DNA from: Methylocella silvestris BL2
GTDB taxonomy: Bacteria; Pseudomonadota; Alphaproteobacteria; Rhizobiales; Beijerinckiaceae
Length of the DNA stretch: 64,000 bases
Direction of reading: 5' to 3'
NCBI RefSeq assembly: GCF_000021745.1
Contig: NC_011666.1
Span: forward strand, 310,001-374,000
Under the pieces are notes generated by a model. It was not told the origin of the DNA. It saw only the letters and a program-made list of their open reading frames with translations, and made no database searches. Shown here one piece after another: positions 35,061-44,082 of this stretch; position 1 is the first letter of the stretch, and each line of letters begins with the position of its first letter. The position numbers and the translations under genes are program-made.

Positions 35061-35689
35061 AGACGAGCGAGCTTATCAACGCGATTTCCGAGGACAGGGA
35101 GATGCCCCTGGCCCCTGGCCGCGCGTTGTGCCTCGCGCTGATTCCAGGCCTCGCTGTCGCGATCGCGCTGTTCTCGCGTTTCGGCCCGCGGCCGCATTTC
35201 CTGTCGTTGCTCGCCGACCCGCGCTTTTCCCTGAAGCTGCTGGTTTGCTATCTGCTCGCGGCGCTCGCCGGCCTTTTCGTCCTTCGCCTGTTCCGTCCGG
35301 GCGGGTCGTGGCGGGGCGCTCTGTTTCTGCTGGCGCTGCCGCCGGCGCTGCTTGGGGTCGGCGTTATCTTCGAATTATTCGTCGTCAGCCCGGCCAATTG
35401 GGAAACGACGATGATCGGACACAACGCCATGTTCTGCCTGAAGACTATTCCGCTCCTTGGCATCGCGCCGCTCATCGCCATCCTCGTGGCGTTGCGCAAC
35501 GGCGCGCCGGAGCGCCCGGCCGTCGCCGGCGCGGGCGCTGGCCTGTTCGCCGGGGCGATCGGCGCGGCGCTCTACGCCTCCCATTGCCCCGATGATTCGC
35601 CGCTGTTCGTGGCGGTCTGGTATCCGATCGCGATCGCTTTCCTGACGGCGCTCGGCGCGGCGGTCGGGGCGCGTCTTTTGCGCTGGTAA
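35057..35689 (+). CDS. nrsF: DUF1109 (NrsF-like) transmembrane anti-sigma factor
   Basis: 210 residues, six hydrophobic segments, no zinc-binding anti-sigma motif. The two conserved cysteines of the family are present, C127 (NAMFCLKTIPLLG) and C177 (LYASHCPDDSPLFVAVWY). In Caulobacter NrsF the equivalent pair is needed for sensing metal stress. The ATG overlaps the sigma stop by 4 bases, so sigma and anti-sigma are made in balance. Convergent with the acyl-CoA ligase gene 4 bases downstream. Confidence 0.92.
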   Translation: MKTSELINAISEDREMPLAPGRALCLALIPGLAVAIALFSRFGPRPHFLSLLADPRFSLKLLVCYLLAALAGLFVLRLFRPGGSWRGALFLLALPPALLGVGVIFELFVVSPANWETTMIGHNAMFCLKTIPLLGIAPLIAILVALRNGAPERPAVAGAGAGLFAGAIGAALYASHCPDDSPLFVAVWYPIAIAFLTALGAAVGARLLRW

Positions 35690-35693
35690 AGCG

Positions 35694-37409
35694 TCACGGC
35701 GACATGTCGCCGCGCAAATCCTTGCGCAGGATCTTGCCGACATTCGATTTCGGCAGATCGTCGCGGAAGACGACGTGTCTTGGTATTTTGTAAGGGGCGA
35801 GCCGCGTCCGGCAGAAGTCGCGCAACTCCTCGGCGTCGAGCGATTTGTCGGCGCGGACGATAAAAGCCCTGACCGCCTCGCCGACGCCGGCGTCGGGCAC
35901 GCCGACCACCGCGCATTCCTTGACGCCCGGATGTTCGGTCAGCGTCGCCTCGACCTCATTTGGATAGACATTGAAGCCATTGACGAGGATCATGTCCTTG
36001 CGCCGGTCGACGAGGGTGAAATAGCCTTCCTCATCCATGGTGGCGATGTCGCCGGTGTAGAGCCAGCCATCGCGCAGGGCGATCCTGGTTTCCTCGGGCT
36101 GGCGCCAATAGCCGCTCATGATCTGCGGACCGCGCGCGATCAGTTCGCCATGTTCCCCCGGCGCGACTTCGCGGCCATTGTCGTCGACGCATTTGATGTC
36201 GGTCCAGGGCAGCGGCACGCCGATCGTTCCCGGTTTGACGCGAAGCGTGGGATTGAAGGTCAGCACAGGCGAGGCTTCGCTGAGGCCATAGCCCTCGATC
36301 AGCGGCGTCTGCGTCACCTGCTCCCACCTTTTGGCGACGCTCTCGTGCAGCGCCATGCCGCCGGCGACGGACAGGCGCAAATGCTGTGGCGGCTTCTCGA
36401 CGAACCAGCGCTCATGCAGCAGTCCCTTGAACAGGGTGTTGACGCCGGTAATGAAAGAAATCGGCGCCTTGGCGAAGGCGGGCCGCAGATTAACGAGCGG
36501 GCGCGGATTGGGGATCAGCACATTGTGCGCGCCGCGGAAGAAGAAGCCTAGCATATTCACGGTAAAGGCGAAGCAATGATAGAGCGGCAGCGCAGTCAGC
36601 ACATGATCGTCCTCGCGAATGGCGCCGCCGACGAAGCTCAAGAATTGCGCGACATTCACGATCAGATTGCGATGGCTGAGCATAGCGGCTTTGCTGACGC
36701 CGGTGGTGCCGCCGGTATATTGCAGGCAGGCGACCGCATCGGGATCGAGCCCGGCCGTATAGGCCCGCACATCCGCGCCTTCCGAGATTTTTTGCGCCCC
36801 CATGGCGAGCGCCTGAGCGAAGGCGCAGGCGGCAAAGCGCGGGCGAGGGATTTCCTTTCGGACATATTTTTGCACGGCCCCGATGATGAGCCGGGGCGCG
36901 GCCGGAAACAGGCTCGCCGCCGAGGTCAGGACAACATTGGGAATGGGCGCGTTCTCCAGCGCATCCGCCAGTTTTTCCGCGAACATGTCGATGGCGACGA
37001 TCGCGTCCGGCTGCGCATCGGCGAACAGATGCATCATTTCCGTGGCGGTATAGAGCGGATTGACGTTGATGAGCGTGCAGCCCGCCTTGAATATGCCAAA
37101 GGCGACGATCGGATAGGCGAGCCCGTTCGGGGTCTGCACCGCGATTCGCGCCCCTGTCGGAAGTTTCAGATTTTCGCGCAGATAGGCGGCGAAAGCGTCG
37201 GACAGCCGGTCGACGTCATTGAAGGAGAGCCGCCCCGACATGCCATTCGGCATGACTGTGGTGAAGGCGCTCGCCCCGCCGCGCCTCGCCGCCAGATCGG
37301 CGGGGGCTTCGGCAAGCAGCCGGTAGCGCGGCGTCTCGATTTCGGCGGGAACGCTCGAGGGGTAGGTCTTGAGCCACGGCGGGCGCAAATCCACGGCCTG
37401 TTCTCTCAT
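35694..37409 (-). CDS. fadD: Long-chain fatty acid-CoA ligase
   Basis: 571 residues of the ANL superfamily: activates fatty acids to acyl-CoA through an acyl-adenylate. The AMP-binding motif YTGGTTGVSKAAMLSHRNL, GYGLSEASPVLTFNP, the hinge region YTGDIATMDEEGYFTLVDRR and K (PKSNVGKILRKDL) near the C-terminus are all present. Length and motifs fit FadD; chain-length preference cannot be told. It stands alone and is convergent with nrsF. Confidence 0.93.
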   Translation of the reverse strand: MREQAVDLRPPWLKTYPSSVPAEIETPRYRLLAEAPADLAARRGGASAFTTVMPNGMSGRLSFNDVDRLSDAFAAYLRENLKLPTGARIAVQTPNGLAYPIVAFGIFKAGCTLINVNPLYTATEMMHLFADAQPDAIVAIDMFAEKLADALENAPIPNVVLTSAASLFPAAPRLIIGAVQKYVRKEIPRPRFAACAFAQALAMGAQKISEGADVRAYTAGLDPDAVACLQYTGGTTGVSKAAMLSHRNLIVNVAQFLSFVGGAIREDDHVLTALPLYHCFAFTVNMLGFFFRGAHNVLIPNPRPLVNLRPAFAKAPISFITGVNTLFKGLLHERWFVEKPPQHLRLSVAGGMALHESVAKRWEQVTQTPLIEGYGLSEASPVLTFNPTLRVKPGTIGVPLPWTDIKCVDDNGREVAPGEHGELIARGPQIMSGYWRQPEETRIALRDGWLYTGDIATMDEEGYFTLVDRRKDMILVNGFNVYPNEVEATLTEHPGVKECAVVGVPDAGVGEAVRAFIVRADKSLDAEELRDFCRTRLAPYKIPRHVVFRDDLPKSNVGKILRKDLRGDMSP

Positions 37410-37597
37410 GGCGTCTGCCCATTGCCCCGCGGGTTCTTCGTTTCTTGTTTCGTGTCGCGGGCCAAAGCCGAGCCCGGAGCGCGGCCGCGGCCTTGCTCCG
37501 CGCGCCGCTATGATATACTCGCGGGGCCTATTTGCCTATCTTGGCGCGCCGCGGCGCGCGAGGCGGTGGCGACGCCGCATGCAGGAGAAATCGCGAC

Positions 37598-37876
37598 TTG
37601 GCTCAGATTCCGGCTCAGAATTCGCCTTCCCCGGCGAATTTGGCGACCCCCAAGCCAATCAATTGGCTGCATCTTTCAACCATCGTCGCGGTCGCCATCC
37701 TCGTCGGCACGGAAATGGTCGGCGCGTCCTGGGCGGCGGGATGGGCGATCGGCGGCCTGTTGCAGCTCGATCCCTCGATCAGCCGGCTGATCGAGATCGG
37801 CTTCACCCTTTGCGGCTTCGTCCTCCTCTATTTTTTCATGCGCATCGCCATCAGGCATGAGCCGATCCGCGGCTGA
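37598..37876 (+). CDS. Small two-helix membrane protein, unknown
   Basis: 92 residues from TTG 37598, chosen because AGGAGA lies 9 bases before it and the upstream part of the frame is Arg-rich and unlike protein. Two transmembrane helices: LSTIVAVAILVGTEMVGASWAAGWAIGG and ISRLIEIGFTLCGFVLLYFFM, ending RIAIRHEPIRG. No family recognised. It is 55 bases upstream of opgD/G on the same strand and may be cotranscribed. Confidence 0.6.
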   Translation: MAQIPAQNSPSPANLATPKPINWLHLSTIVAVAILVGTEMVGASWAAGWAIGGLLQLDPSISRLIEIGFTLCGFVLLYFFMRIAIRHEPIRG

Positions 37877-37931
37877 GCCCTACGCCCGACGCCCCGACGC
37901 GCTGCGCGCATCTCATCACAAGGGTTTGAGA

Positions 37932-39506
37932 ATGACTGGCTTTGACCGGAGGTCGGTGCTGAAGGCCGCCGCTGCGATGGGTTTTAGCGCGGCGGGATTC
38001 AGCGCGGCCGCGGCCTTGGAGGGGCTGAAGCTCGGTCCGGCGCGGCCTTTCTCCTTTGAAGGGTTGAAGGCGGCGGCAAAGCGCAGGGCGGCCGAGCCCT
38101 ATGTCGGGCCGCCGCATCCGGCGCCCGAGATCGTCGGCAAGATCAATTATGAGGCCTGGGGCAAAATCGCCTTCGACATGGATCATGCGCTATTCGCCAA
38201 CGGTCCGGGGCGGTTTCCGGTCAGCTTTTTCCATCTCGGCATGTTCTTCCAGAAAGCCGTCGAGATGAATGTCGTCGAAGGCGCCAGCGCGCGCGAGATC
38301 ATCTACGATCAAAGCTATTTCACGATGCCGGATGATTCCGTCGCCAAAAAGCTGCCGCAGGGCGCGGGCTTTGCCGGCCTGCGTATTCAGGAGCCGCGCG
38401 ACGGCGCGCTCGACTGGCGCAAGAATGACTGGGTCGCCTTTCTGGGCGCGGCCTATTTCCGTTCGATCGGCGCGTTGCGCCAATATGGTCTCTCCGCCCG
38501 AGCGGTGGCGCTTAACGTGGCCGTCGCCGGCAAGCCGGAAGAATTTCCCGATTTCACCAAATTCTATATCGACGGGTCGGCGACAGGGGATTCGCTGACG
38601 ATCTATGCCCTGCTTGAAGGGCCCTCGATCGTCGGCGCCTGCCGTTTCGTCATGACGCGCGGCAAAGGCGTCGTCATGGACATCGATCAGACGCTGTTCC
38701 TGCGCGCTGACGTGACGCGGTTCGGCCTGGCGCCGGTCACCTCCATGTACTGGTTTTCCGAGACGAAGAAGGAGACCGGAATCGACTGGCGCCCTGAGGT
38801 CCATGATTCCGACGGGCTCGCCATCTGGTCGGGGACCGGCGAGCGGATCTGGCGTCCGCTGAACAATCCGCCGCGCATCATGGCGTCGGCTTTCGGCGAC
38901 GAAAATCCCCGCGGCTTCGGGCTTTTGCAGCGCGATCGCAATTTCGATCATTATCAGGACGGCGTCTATTACGAACGCCGCCCAAGCCTCTGGGTCGAGC
39001 CGTCCGGCAAATGGGGGAAAGGGAGCGTCGAGCTCGTCGAAATTCCGACCGACGACGAAATCCACGACAATATCGTCGCCATGTGGACGCCTGCGACGCC
39101 AGCGACGGCCGGGTCGGATGTGTCGCTCGCCTATCGCCTCCATTGGCAGGCGGACGAGCCGTTTCCGACCGATCTCGCCCGCTGCGTTGCGACCCGTCTC
39201 GGCAATGGCGGCCAGCCCGGCCAGCCGCGACCGAAGGGCGTGCGGAAATTCATGGTGGAGTTCGCCGGGCCGCCGCTCGCGAACTTGCCATTCGGCGAAA
39301 AGCCCGAGCCGGTGCTGTGGGCCTCGCGCGGGACCTTCTCCTATATTTTCACCGAAGCCGTGCCGGACGATCAGCCGGGCCATTGGCGCGCCCAGTTCGA
39401 CCTGACCGCTTCGCCCGGGATCGATCCGGTGGAAATGCGCCTCTTCCTGCGGTCGGGCGAAAAGATCTTAAGCGAAACCTGGATCTTCCAATATCATCCT
39501 TTTTGA
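37932..39506 (+). CDS. Periplasmic glucan biosynthesis protein, OpgD/OpgG family
   Basis: 524 residues from ATG 37932 with AAGGG upstream. The N-terminus has a twin-arginine-type signal (MTGFDRRSVLKAAAAMGFSA), the OpgD hallmark. The family body is clear: NYEAWGKIAFDMDHALF, FPVSFFHLGMFFQKAVEMNVV, SSMYWFSE-like TSMYWFSETKKETG, DEIHDNIVAMWTP and YRLHWQ. These proteins shape osmoregulated periplasmic glucans. No opgH glucosyltransferase is in view. Confidence 0.93.
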   Translation: MTGFDRRSVLKAAAAMGFSAAGFSAAAALEGLKLGPARPFSFEGLKAAAKRRAAEPYVGPPHPAPEIVGKINYEAWGKIAFDMDHALFANGPGRFPVSFFHLGMFFQKAVEMNVVEGASAREIIYDQSYFTMPDDSVAKKLPQGAGFAGLRIQEPRDGALDWRKNDWVAFLGAAYFRSIGALRQYGLSARAVALNVAVAGKPEEFPDFTKFYIDGSATGDSLTIYALLEGPSIVGACRFVMTRGKGVVMDIDQTLFLRADVTRFGLAPVTSMYWFSETKKETGIDWRPEVHDSDGLAIWSGTGERIWRPLNNPPRIMASAFGDENPRGFGLLQRDRNFDHYQDGVYYERRPSLWVEPSGKWGKGSVELVEIPTDDEIHDNIVAMWTPATPATAGSDVSLAYRLHWQADEPFPTDLARCVATRLGNGGQPGQPRPKGVRKFMVEFAGPPLANLPFGEKPEPVLWASRGTFSYIFTEAVPDDQPGHWRAQFDLTASPGIDPVEMRLFLRSGEKILSETWIFQYHPF

Positions 39507-39713
39507 TTGAAGCGCCTTTCGACGGATCGGCCCATTCGGCGATATCAATCGCCGCGAATTCAGAAGCTTGACCCAGTTCTGTCGATCAGACTGAATCAAG
39601 TCATCGGAATATGGCTCAGGCGCCGGCTGACAGCTCTGTCTCCCAATTGTAATAAAGCCCGGCTAGTCGGGAAGGCTGGCGCGTTCGCCTGATTATCTCT
39701 TAAGGCAGGGCTC

Positions 39714-40700
39714 ATGCTGATCCTTCATTCGACCGTCGCCAAGGGGAAGATCGAGGCCGATCTTGACTCCTCCGTCCTGCCCAGCGGGGTCAATTGGATC
39801 GACGCATTCCGGCCCGATCAAAGGGAAGTGGCCTATCTCGAACGCACCCTGAAGATCGTGGTGCCGACCCTCGAACGGCTTTCCGAAATCGAGACGTCAA
39901 GCCGACTTTACCGCGACAAGGATCATCTCTTCATGAGCATGCCGATGATCGTGCGCGCGGCGAGCGGTCAGCCGCAGACATCGCCGCTTGGCTTCGTCCT
40001 GTGCAAGGATCATATGCTGACGATCCGATACAAGCAGATCAAGGCTTGCGAGGATCTCCAATACGCCGCCCTCGTCGAGAACGGCCGGGCGGGGGATGGC
40101 CCCGGCGCTTTCATCACGCTTCTCGAGGCGATCATCGACCGCGCCGCCGACGAACTCGAGAAGATCAACGCCGAACTCGAGATCCTGTCCCAGTCGGTGT
40201 TCGGGACCAGCGCCGTTCACGAGTCGCGCGGACCGGAACAGGCAAGCAGCGATTTGCGGCGTCAGCTGACGCATGTCGGCCGGTTCGGCGATTTGGCGTC
40301 GAAGATCAGCGACGTGCTGCTCGGCATGTCGCGGATGCTGCCCTTTGTGACGAGCGAGGCGGCGGACTATCTTGGCGCCGATCAGCGCGCCAAGATCAAA
40401 AGCCTTGGCCGAGATATCAGCTCGCTCAACGAATATGAGACGCGCCAGACGGACAAAATCCAGTTCCTGCTCGATGCGACGCTCGGCTTTACCAACATCG
40501 AACAGAACAACATTTTCAGAATCCTGACCATCGTGTCTGTCGTCGGCATCCCGCCGACCCTGTTCGCCGGCATTTACGGCATGAATTTCAAGAACATGCC
40601 AGAGCTCGACTGGTCCTTTGGCTATGCCTATGGCCTGGCGGTGATCTTGATCAGCGCCCTCATTCCCTTTCTCTGGTTTAAGAAGCGCGGCTGGTGGTGA
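39714..40700 (+). CDS. CorA-type divalent metal transporter
   Basis: 328 residues. A long cytoplasmic domain is followed by two C-terminal transmembrane helices around the selectivity motif GMN (AGIYGMNFKNMPE, about residue 288), and the protein ends FLWFKKRGWW, characteristic of CorA. Substrate could be Mg2+, Co2+ or Ni2+. ATG 39714. The stop overlaps the start of the downstream pseudouridine synthase. About 200 bases upstream contain nothing I can identify; no Mg riboswitch is apparent. Confidence 0.94.
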   Translation: MLILHSTVAKGKIEADLDSSVLPSGVNWIDAFRPDQREVAYLERTLKIVVPTLERLSEIETSSRLYRDKDHLFMSMPMIVRAASGQPQTSPLGFVLCKDHMLTIRYKQIKACEDLQYAALVENGRAGDGPGAFITLLEAIIDRAADELEKINAELEILSQSVFGTSAVHESRGPEQASSDLRRQLTHVGRFGDLASKISDVLLGMSRMLPFVTSEAADYLGADQRAKIKSLGRDISSLNEYETRQTDKIQFLLDATLGFTNIEQNNIFRILTIVSVVGIPPTLFAGIYGMNFKNMPELDWSFGYAYGLAVILISALIPFLWFKKRGWW

Positions 40701-41407
40701 ATTTGGACGAAGCTCCGTCGCCCCTCTCGGAGGCGGAGCTTAACGCCAGGCTGCTGTATCGCGATGGCCTGATGCTCGTGATCGATAAACCGGCCGGCGT
40801 AGCCGTTCATCGCGGGCCGAAGGGCGGAGCCAATCTCGAGGCCGCCTTCCACTGGCTGCGTTTCGGCCTGCCGCGCAGTCCGGCGTTGGCTCACCGGCTC
40901 GATCGCGACACCTCCGGCTGTCTCGTGCTCGGCCGGCATCACAAGGCGCTCGAAAAACTCGGGCTTTTGTTCAAGCAGGGCAAGATCGGCAAGACCTATG
41001 TCTCCATCGTCAACGGACGCCCCGGCGCGGAGGAGGGGCTGATCGACCTTCCGCTCGGGCGCCGCGACGAGACCCGGGGCTGGTGGATGAAAGTCGATCC
41101 CGCCGGGCAGTCCTCGCAAACGCGCTGGCGCATCCTTGCCAAGGGCCCGGCCCACACGCTGCTCGCGCTGACGCCGCTCACAGGGCGCACGCATCAGCTT
41201 CGCGTGCATTGCGCGGCGATGGGCTTTTCGATCCTTGGCGATCCGATCTACGGCGAAGGCGGCGCGATCCCGCTGCAGCTCCACGCGCAAAAAATCGAGA
41301 TCCCGCTCTATAAGAACAAGGACGCTGTGCGCGTCGAAGCGCCGATCCCGGAGTCTTTTCGCGCAGCGCTTGAAAGCTGCGGCATGGCGGGAGCCGAATT
41401 CGGATAG
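40694..41407 (+). CDS. RluA-family RNA pseudouridine synthase
   Basis: 237 residues from GTG 40694 (or GTG 40697). The catalytic motif HRLDRDTSGCLVLGR contains the essential Asp. LVIDKPAGVAVHRG, KTYVSIVNGRP and GRTHQLRVHCAAMG are the standard motifs. It lacks an N-terminal S4 domain, so it is a short RluA-type enzyme, but the target RNA is unknown. The start overlaps corA by a few bases. Convergent with the Sel1-repeat gene. Confidence 0.94.
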   Translation: MVNLDEAPSPLSEAELNARLLYRDGLMLVIDKPAGVAVHRGPKGGANLEAAFHWLRFGLPRSPALAHRLDRDTSGCLVLGRHHKALEKLGLLFKQGKIGKTYVSIVNGRPGAEEGLIDLPLGRRDETRGWWMKVDPAGQSSQTRWRILAKGPAHTLLALTPLTGRTHQLRVHCAAMGFSILGDPIYGEGGAIPLQLHAQKIEIPLYKNKDAVRVEAPIPESFRAALESCGMAGAEFG

Positions 41408-41413
41408 CGGGCC

Positions 41414-42400
41414 TCACCGCCCGACATATTGCCGGACGGCGGTCTGAACGGCCTCTTTGTCCTTCGGCGAGAGCTTCGCCATTTCGCTGTCGAGCCAGGC
41501 GTCCTTGATCCCGGCCGAGCGGGCGAGAAGATGCCATTTCATCGCCTCGACCGGATCTTTCGGCAAGCCCCGGCCGGCGGCGAGGATGCGGGCGATCCGG
41601 TTCTGCGCCACGGGATTGTCGCGCGCCGCCGCCTTGAGAAACTGCTTTGCCCCCGCCGTCTCGTCCTTGGCGACGCCAACGCCGTTGAACAGCATGATGC
41701 CATATTCGATTTCGCCGGGAACATTGTCGGCCTTTGCGGCGCGGGCGATCCAATAGGCCGCGCGTTCGTCGCTTTTTTCGACGCCGGAGCCGTTGCGATA
41801 AAGAATCCCAAGCGCATAAGCGGCGTCGCCATCGCCGAGATTGGCGGCAGTTTCGAAATATTTGGCGGCGCCGGAAAAGTCGGACACGACGCCGTTGCCG
41901 TCGATCGCGAGGACGCCGAGATTATACATCGCGCCGGGGTGGCCCTTCTCCGCCGCCGCCTTGAACAGCGCCGCGGCGCCGGCGCGATCCTTCGGCGTCC
42001 CGTCTCCCGTGAGCTTGGCGAGGCCGAGTTTGAAACTGGCTTGGCGGTCGCCGCGGTCGCTCGCGAGCTTGTACCACCGGTTGGCCTCGGTCGGATCGCG
42101 GCGCACGGCAAGACCTTGCGCATAAAGCTCGCCGAGCAGCGTCATCGCCGCGGCGTCCTGGGGGTTGGCTGAGATGCGCCTCATCGCCTCGGCGAGCGCT
42201 GTTCCGTAATAGCCGCGCTGATAGGCGCCGAAGGCGAGATCCGGCGCGTCATCCGCCTTGGCTGGAGAGGGCGCCTCCGCCGGCGCTCGCGCTGGATCAA
42301 GCGTCTGGGCAGGCCCCGGTTTCGCGCCGCAAATCAAGGCGGCGGCGACTCCCGCAGCAAGGACAGCGCACGCGCCTCGCAAATCAGCGCGCCTTTTCAC
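41414..42400 (-). CDS. Exported Sel1-repeat protein
   Basis: 328 residues from GTG 42400. The frame extends further upstream, but that part overlaps the ThiE-like gene in another register and is not credible. A signal peptide (GACAVLAAGVAAALICGAK) is followed by at least six Sel1-like repeats of about 36 residues, for example AAMTLLGELYAQGLAV, ASFKLGLAKLTGDGTP, AMYNLGVLAIDGNGV and AAYALGILYRNGSGV. Such solenoids mediate protein contacts. It is coupled to the ThiE-like gene by a 17-base overlap. Function unknown. Confidence 0.85.
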   Translation of the reverse strand: MKRRADLRGACAVLAAGVAAALICGAKPGPAQTLDPARAPAEAPSPAKADDAPDLAFGAYQRGYYGTALAEAMRRISANPQDAAAMTLLGELYAQGLAVRRDPTEANRWYKLASDRGDRQASFKLGLAKLTGDGTPKDRAGAAALFKAAAEKGHPGAMYNLGVLAIDGNGVVSDFSGAAKYFETAANLGDGDAAYALGILYRNGSGVEKSDERAAYWIARAAKADNVPGEIEYGIMLFNGVGVAKDETAGAKQFLKAAARDNPVAQNRIARILAAGRGLPKDPVEAMKWHLLARSAGIKDAWLDSEMAKLSPKDKEAVQTAVRQYVGR

Positions 42401-43016
42401 GGATCGTCGCCAGGATGGCCGCGACGTCCGCCACCGCCGCCGTTGGGCCGCGGGGGTCGGCGAAAACAGCGTCGGCGAGCGCGATGAAATCGGCCCCCGC
42501 TTCGGCGAAATCAGCGGCCTCGCCCAGCGTTTGCGCATAGGCGACGCAGGGTATGTTGAAGATCTCGGCCCACCAGGCGACGCGCTCGAGCACGAATTCG
42601 TGCGGCTGCGGATGATCGGGGCCGCCGAACATCAGATAATCGACGCCGGTTTCGCCGGCGCTCATCGCCTCGTCACGGCTTTGCAGCGCCCCGGCGCCGA
42701 CGATCCGATCGGGCTTCAGGCTGGAAAGGGCGCCCTGCAGCGCCTCGGCGCCGGCCTCGACATGGCAGCCGTCGGCGCCGGCGCGAACGGCAAGCTGCGG
42801 GTCGCCCTCGACAAGAACGGCGACGTCGCGCTGCTGCGCAATCGGGGCGAGAATCTTGATGATTTTCTTGGCGTCGCCCGGATCGCGGGTTTGCGTCCGC
42901 AGCAGCACGCAGGCGACGTCGCAGACGCTCAGCGCGGCGGCGAGCTGCGGCGCGAAAGAATCCGCCTCGGAAATCCGGGGCGTGATCAGAAACAGGCGCG
43001 GCGCATCATCGGGCAT
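42384..43016 (-). CDS. ThiE/TenI-like protein of uncertain activity
   Basis: 210 residues from ATG 43016. The frame is a thiamine-phosphate-synthase-type TIM barrel: RLFLITPRISEAD, LAPIAQQRDVAVLVEGDPQL, RAGADGCHVEAG, VGAGALQSRDEAMSAGETGVDYLMFGG. The usual ThiE stretch HxGQ-D-P is replaced by CHVEAGAEA and the pyrophosphate-binding residues are poorly kept. Catalysis is therefore uncertain. It may be a divergent paralogue, as such genes sit beside Sel1-repeat genes elsewhere in the order. No thiamine gene or TPP riboswitch is nearby. Confidence 0.75.
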   Translation of the reverse strand: MPDDAPRLFLITPRISEADSFAPQLAAALSVCDVACVLLRTQTRDPGDAKKIIKILAPIAQQRDVAVLVEGDPQLAVRAGADGCHVEAGAEALQGALSSLKPDRIVGAGALQSRDEAMSAGETGVDYLMFGGPDHPQPHEFVLERVAWWAEIFNIPCVAYAQTLGEAADFAEAGADFIALADAVFADPRGPTAAVADVAAILATIREKAR

Positions 43017-43235
43017 GGCGGTTATCGCGTTGCAGAAAAGCAGGAGTCGCCAGCTTCTAGCCCATATTCGCCGGCCAAACCTCTCCAATTTTTCTTGAAG
43101 GGGCGATCGAGCCGTTCAAAGACGCAGCGTTTCGGGACCGGGAAATCCGCATTCCATCTGACGACGATGACAAATGCGGGACGCTTGTTTGGGCTTTGCT
43201 TCCGTGCTACCCGCAGCCGCGGGAGAACATAAATT

Positions 43236-43721
43236 ATGGCTAATGGAAACGGAACCGGGGCTGAAGTCGACGCGGCCCCCGCGATCAATGCGATGGTGCA
43301 ATATACCAAGGACTTCTCGTTCGAGAATCCCAACGCGCCGCGCTCGCTCGGCCCTCAGGACAAGCCGCCGAACATCCAGATCCAGGTCAACGTGAATGCC
43401 AAGCAGGTCGCCGAGAATGATTTCGAGGTGAACATCCTGCTCGAAGGCTCGGCGAAAACCGACGCCGACACGCTGTTCAAATTCGAGCTCGACTATGCCG
43501 GGCTGTTCCGCCTGATCAATATTCCGCAATCGGACGCGCATCCGGTGATCATGATCGAATGCCCGCGGCTTCTTTTTCCGTTCGCGCGGCAGATCATTGC
43601 CGATGCAGTGCGCAGCGGCGGCTTCCCGCCGCTTTACATCGATCCGATCGACTTCGCGGCGCTGTATCGCCAGCGCATGAGCCAGGTCGCAGCCAATGAG
43701 CAGGCGCCGACGGTCGCCTAA
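43236..43721 (+). CDS. secB: Protein-export chaperone SecB
   Basis: SecB keeps precursor proteins unfolded and hands them to SecA. 161 residues from ATG 43236. Conserved segments are QYTKDFSFENPNAP, IQIQVNVNAKQV, FEVNILLEGSAK, AGLFRLINIP and ECPRLLFPFARQIIADAVRSGGFPPLYIDPIDFAALY. Length is normal for alphaproteobacteria. Divergent from the ThiE-like gene. Confidence 0.97.
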   Translation: MANGNGTGAEVDAAPAINAMVQYTKDFSFENPNAPRSLGPQDKPPNIQIQVNVNAKQVAENDFEVNILLEGSAKTDADTLFKFELDYAGLFRLINIPQSDAHPVIMIECPRLLFPFARQIIADAVRSGGFPPLYIDPIDFAALYRQRMSQVAANEQAPTVA

Positions 43722-43788
43722 GGGCGGTGGTTCCCATCCGTCCATTAGAGCAAAGCAGCGCGGATCGTTCGGTGCTAGGGTGCGATAA

Positions 43789-44082
43789 ATGGATCGCGAG
43801 GAGGCCGTTACCCGCTTAAAGCGACACGAAGCCGATTTACGGCGGCTCGGCGTCGAGCGTCTCTATATGTTTGGCTCGACCGCGCGGGGCGATGCGGACG
43901 ATGAGTCCGACGTCGACCTGTTCTTCGATTATGAAAAGGGACAGCTCGGCCTCTTCGAACTGATGGATGTGAAGGCCTTCGCCGCCCGCATCCTCGGCAG
44001 GAAGACTGACATCATGACGCGCGATAGCCTGCACAGAACCCTGCGGCGGCAAATCGAAGAAACAGCCATCCGGGTATTCTAG
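43789..44082 (+). CDS. MNT-type minimal nucleotidyltransferase (HEPN/MNT antitoxin)
   Basis: 97 residues. The nucleotidyltransferase signature GSTARGDADDESDVDLFFD (about 28-46) has both metal-binding aspartates. The rest is the compact MNT domain. In HEPN/MNT modules this protein neutralises the HEPN partner by adding AMP to a Tyr of the toxin. It overlaps the following DUF86 gene by one base, which fits a coupled toxin-antitoxin pair. Confidence 0.9.
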   Translation: MDREEAVTRLKRHEADLRRLGVERLYMFGSTARGDADDESDVDLFFDYEKGQLGLFELMDVKAFAARILGRKTDIMTRDSLHRTLRRQIEETAIRVF

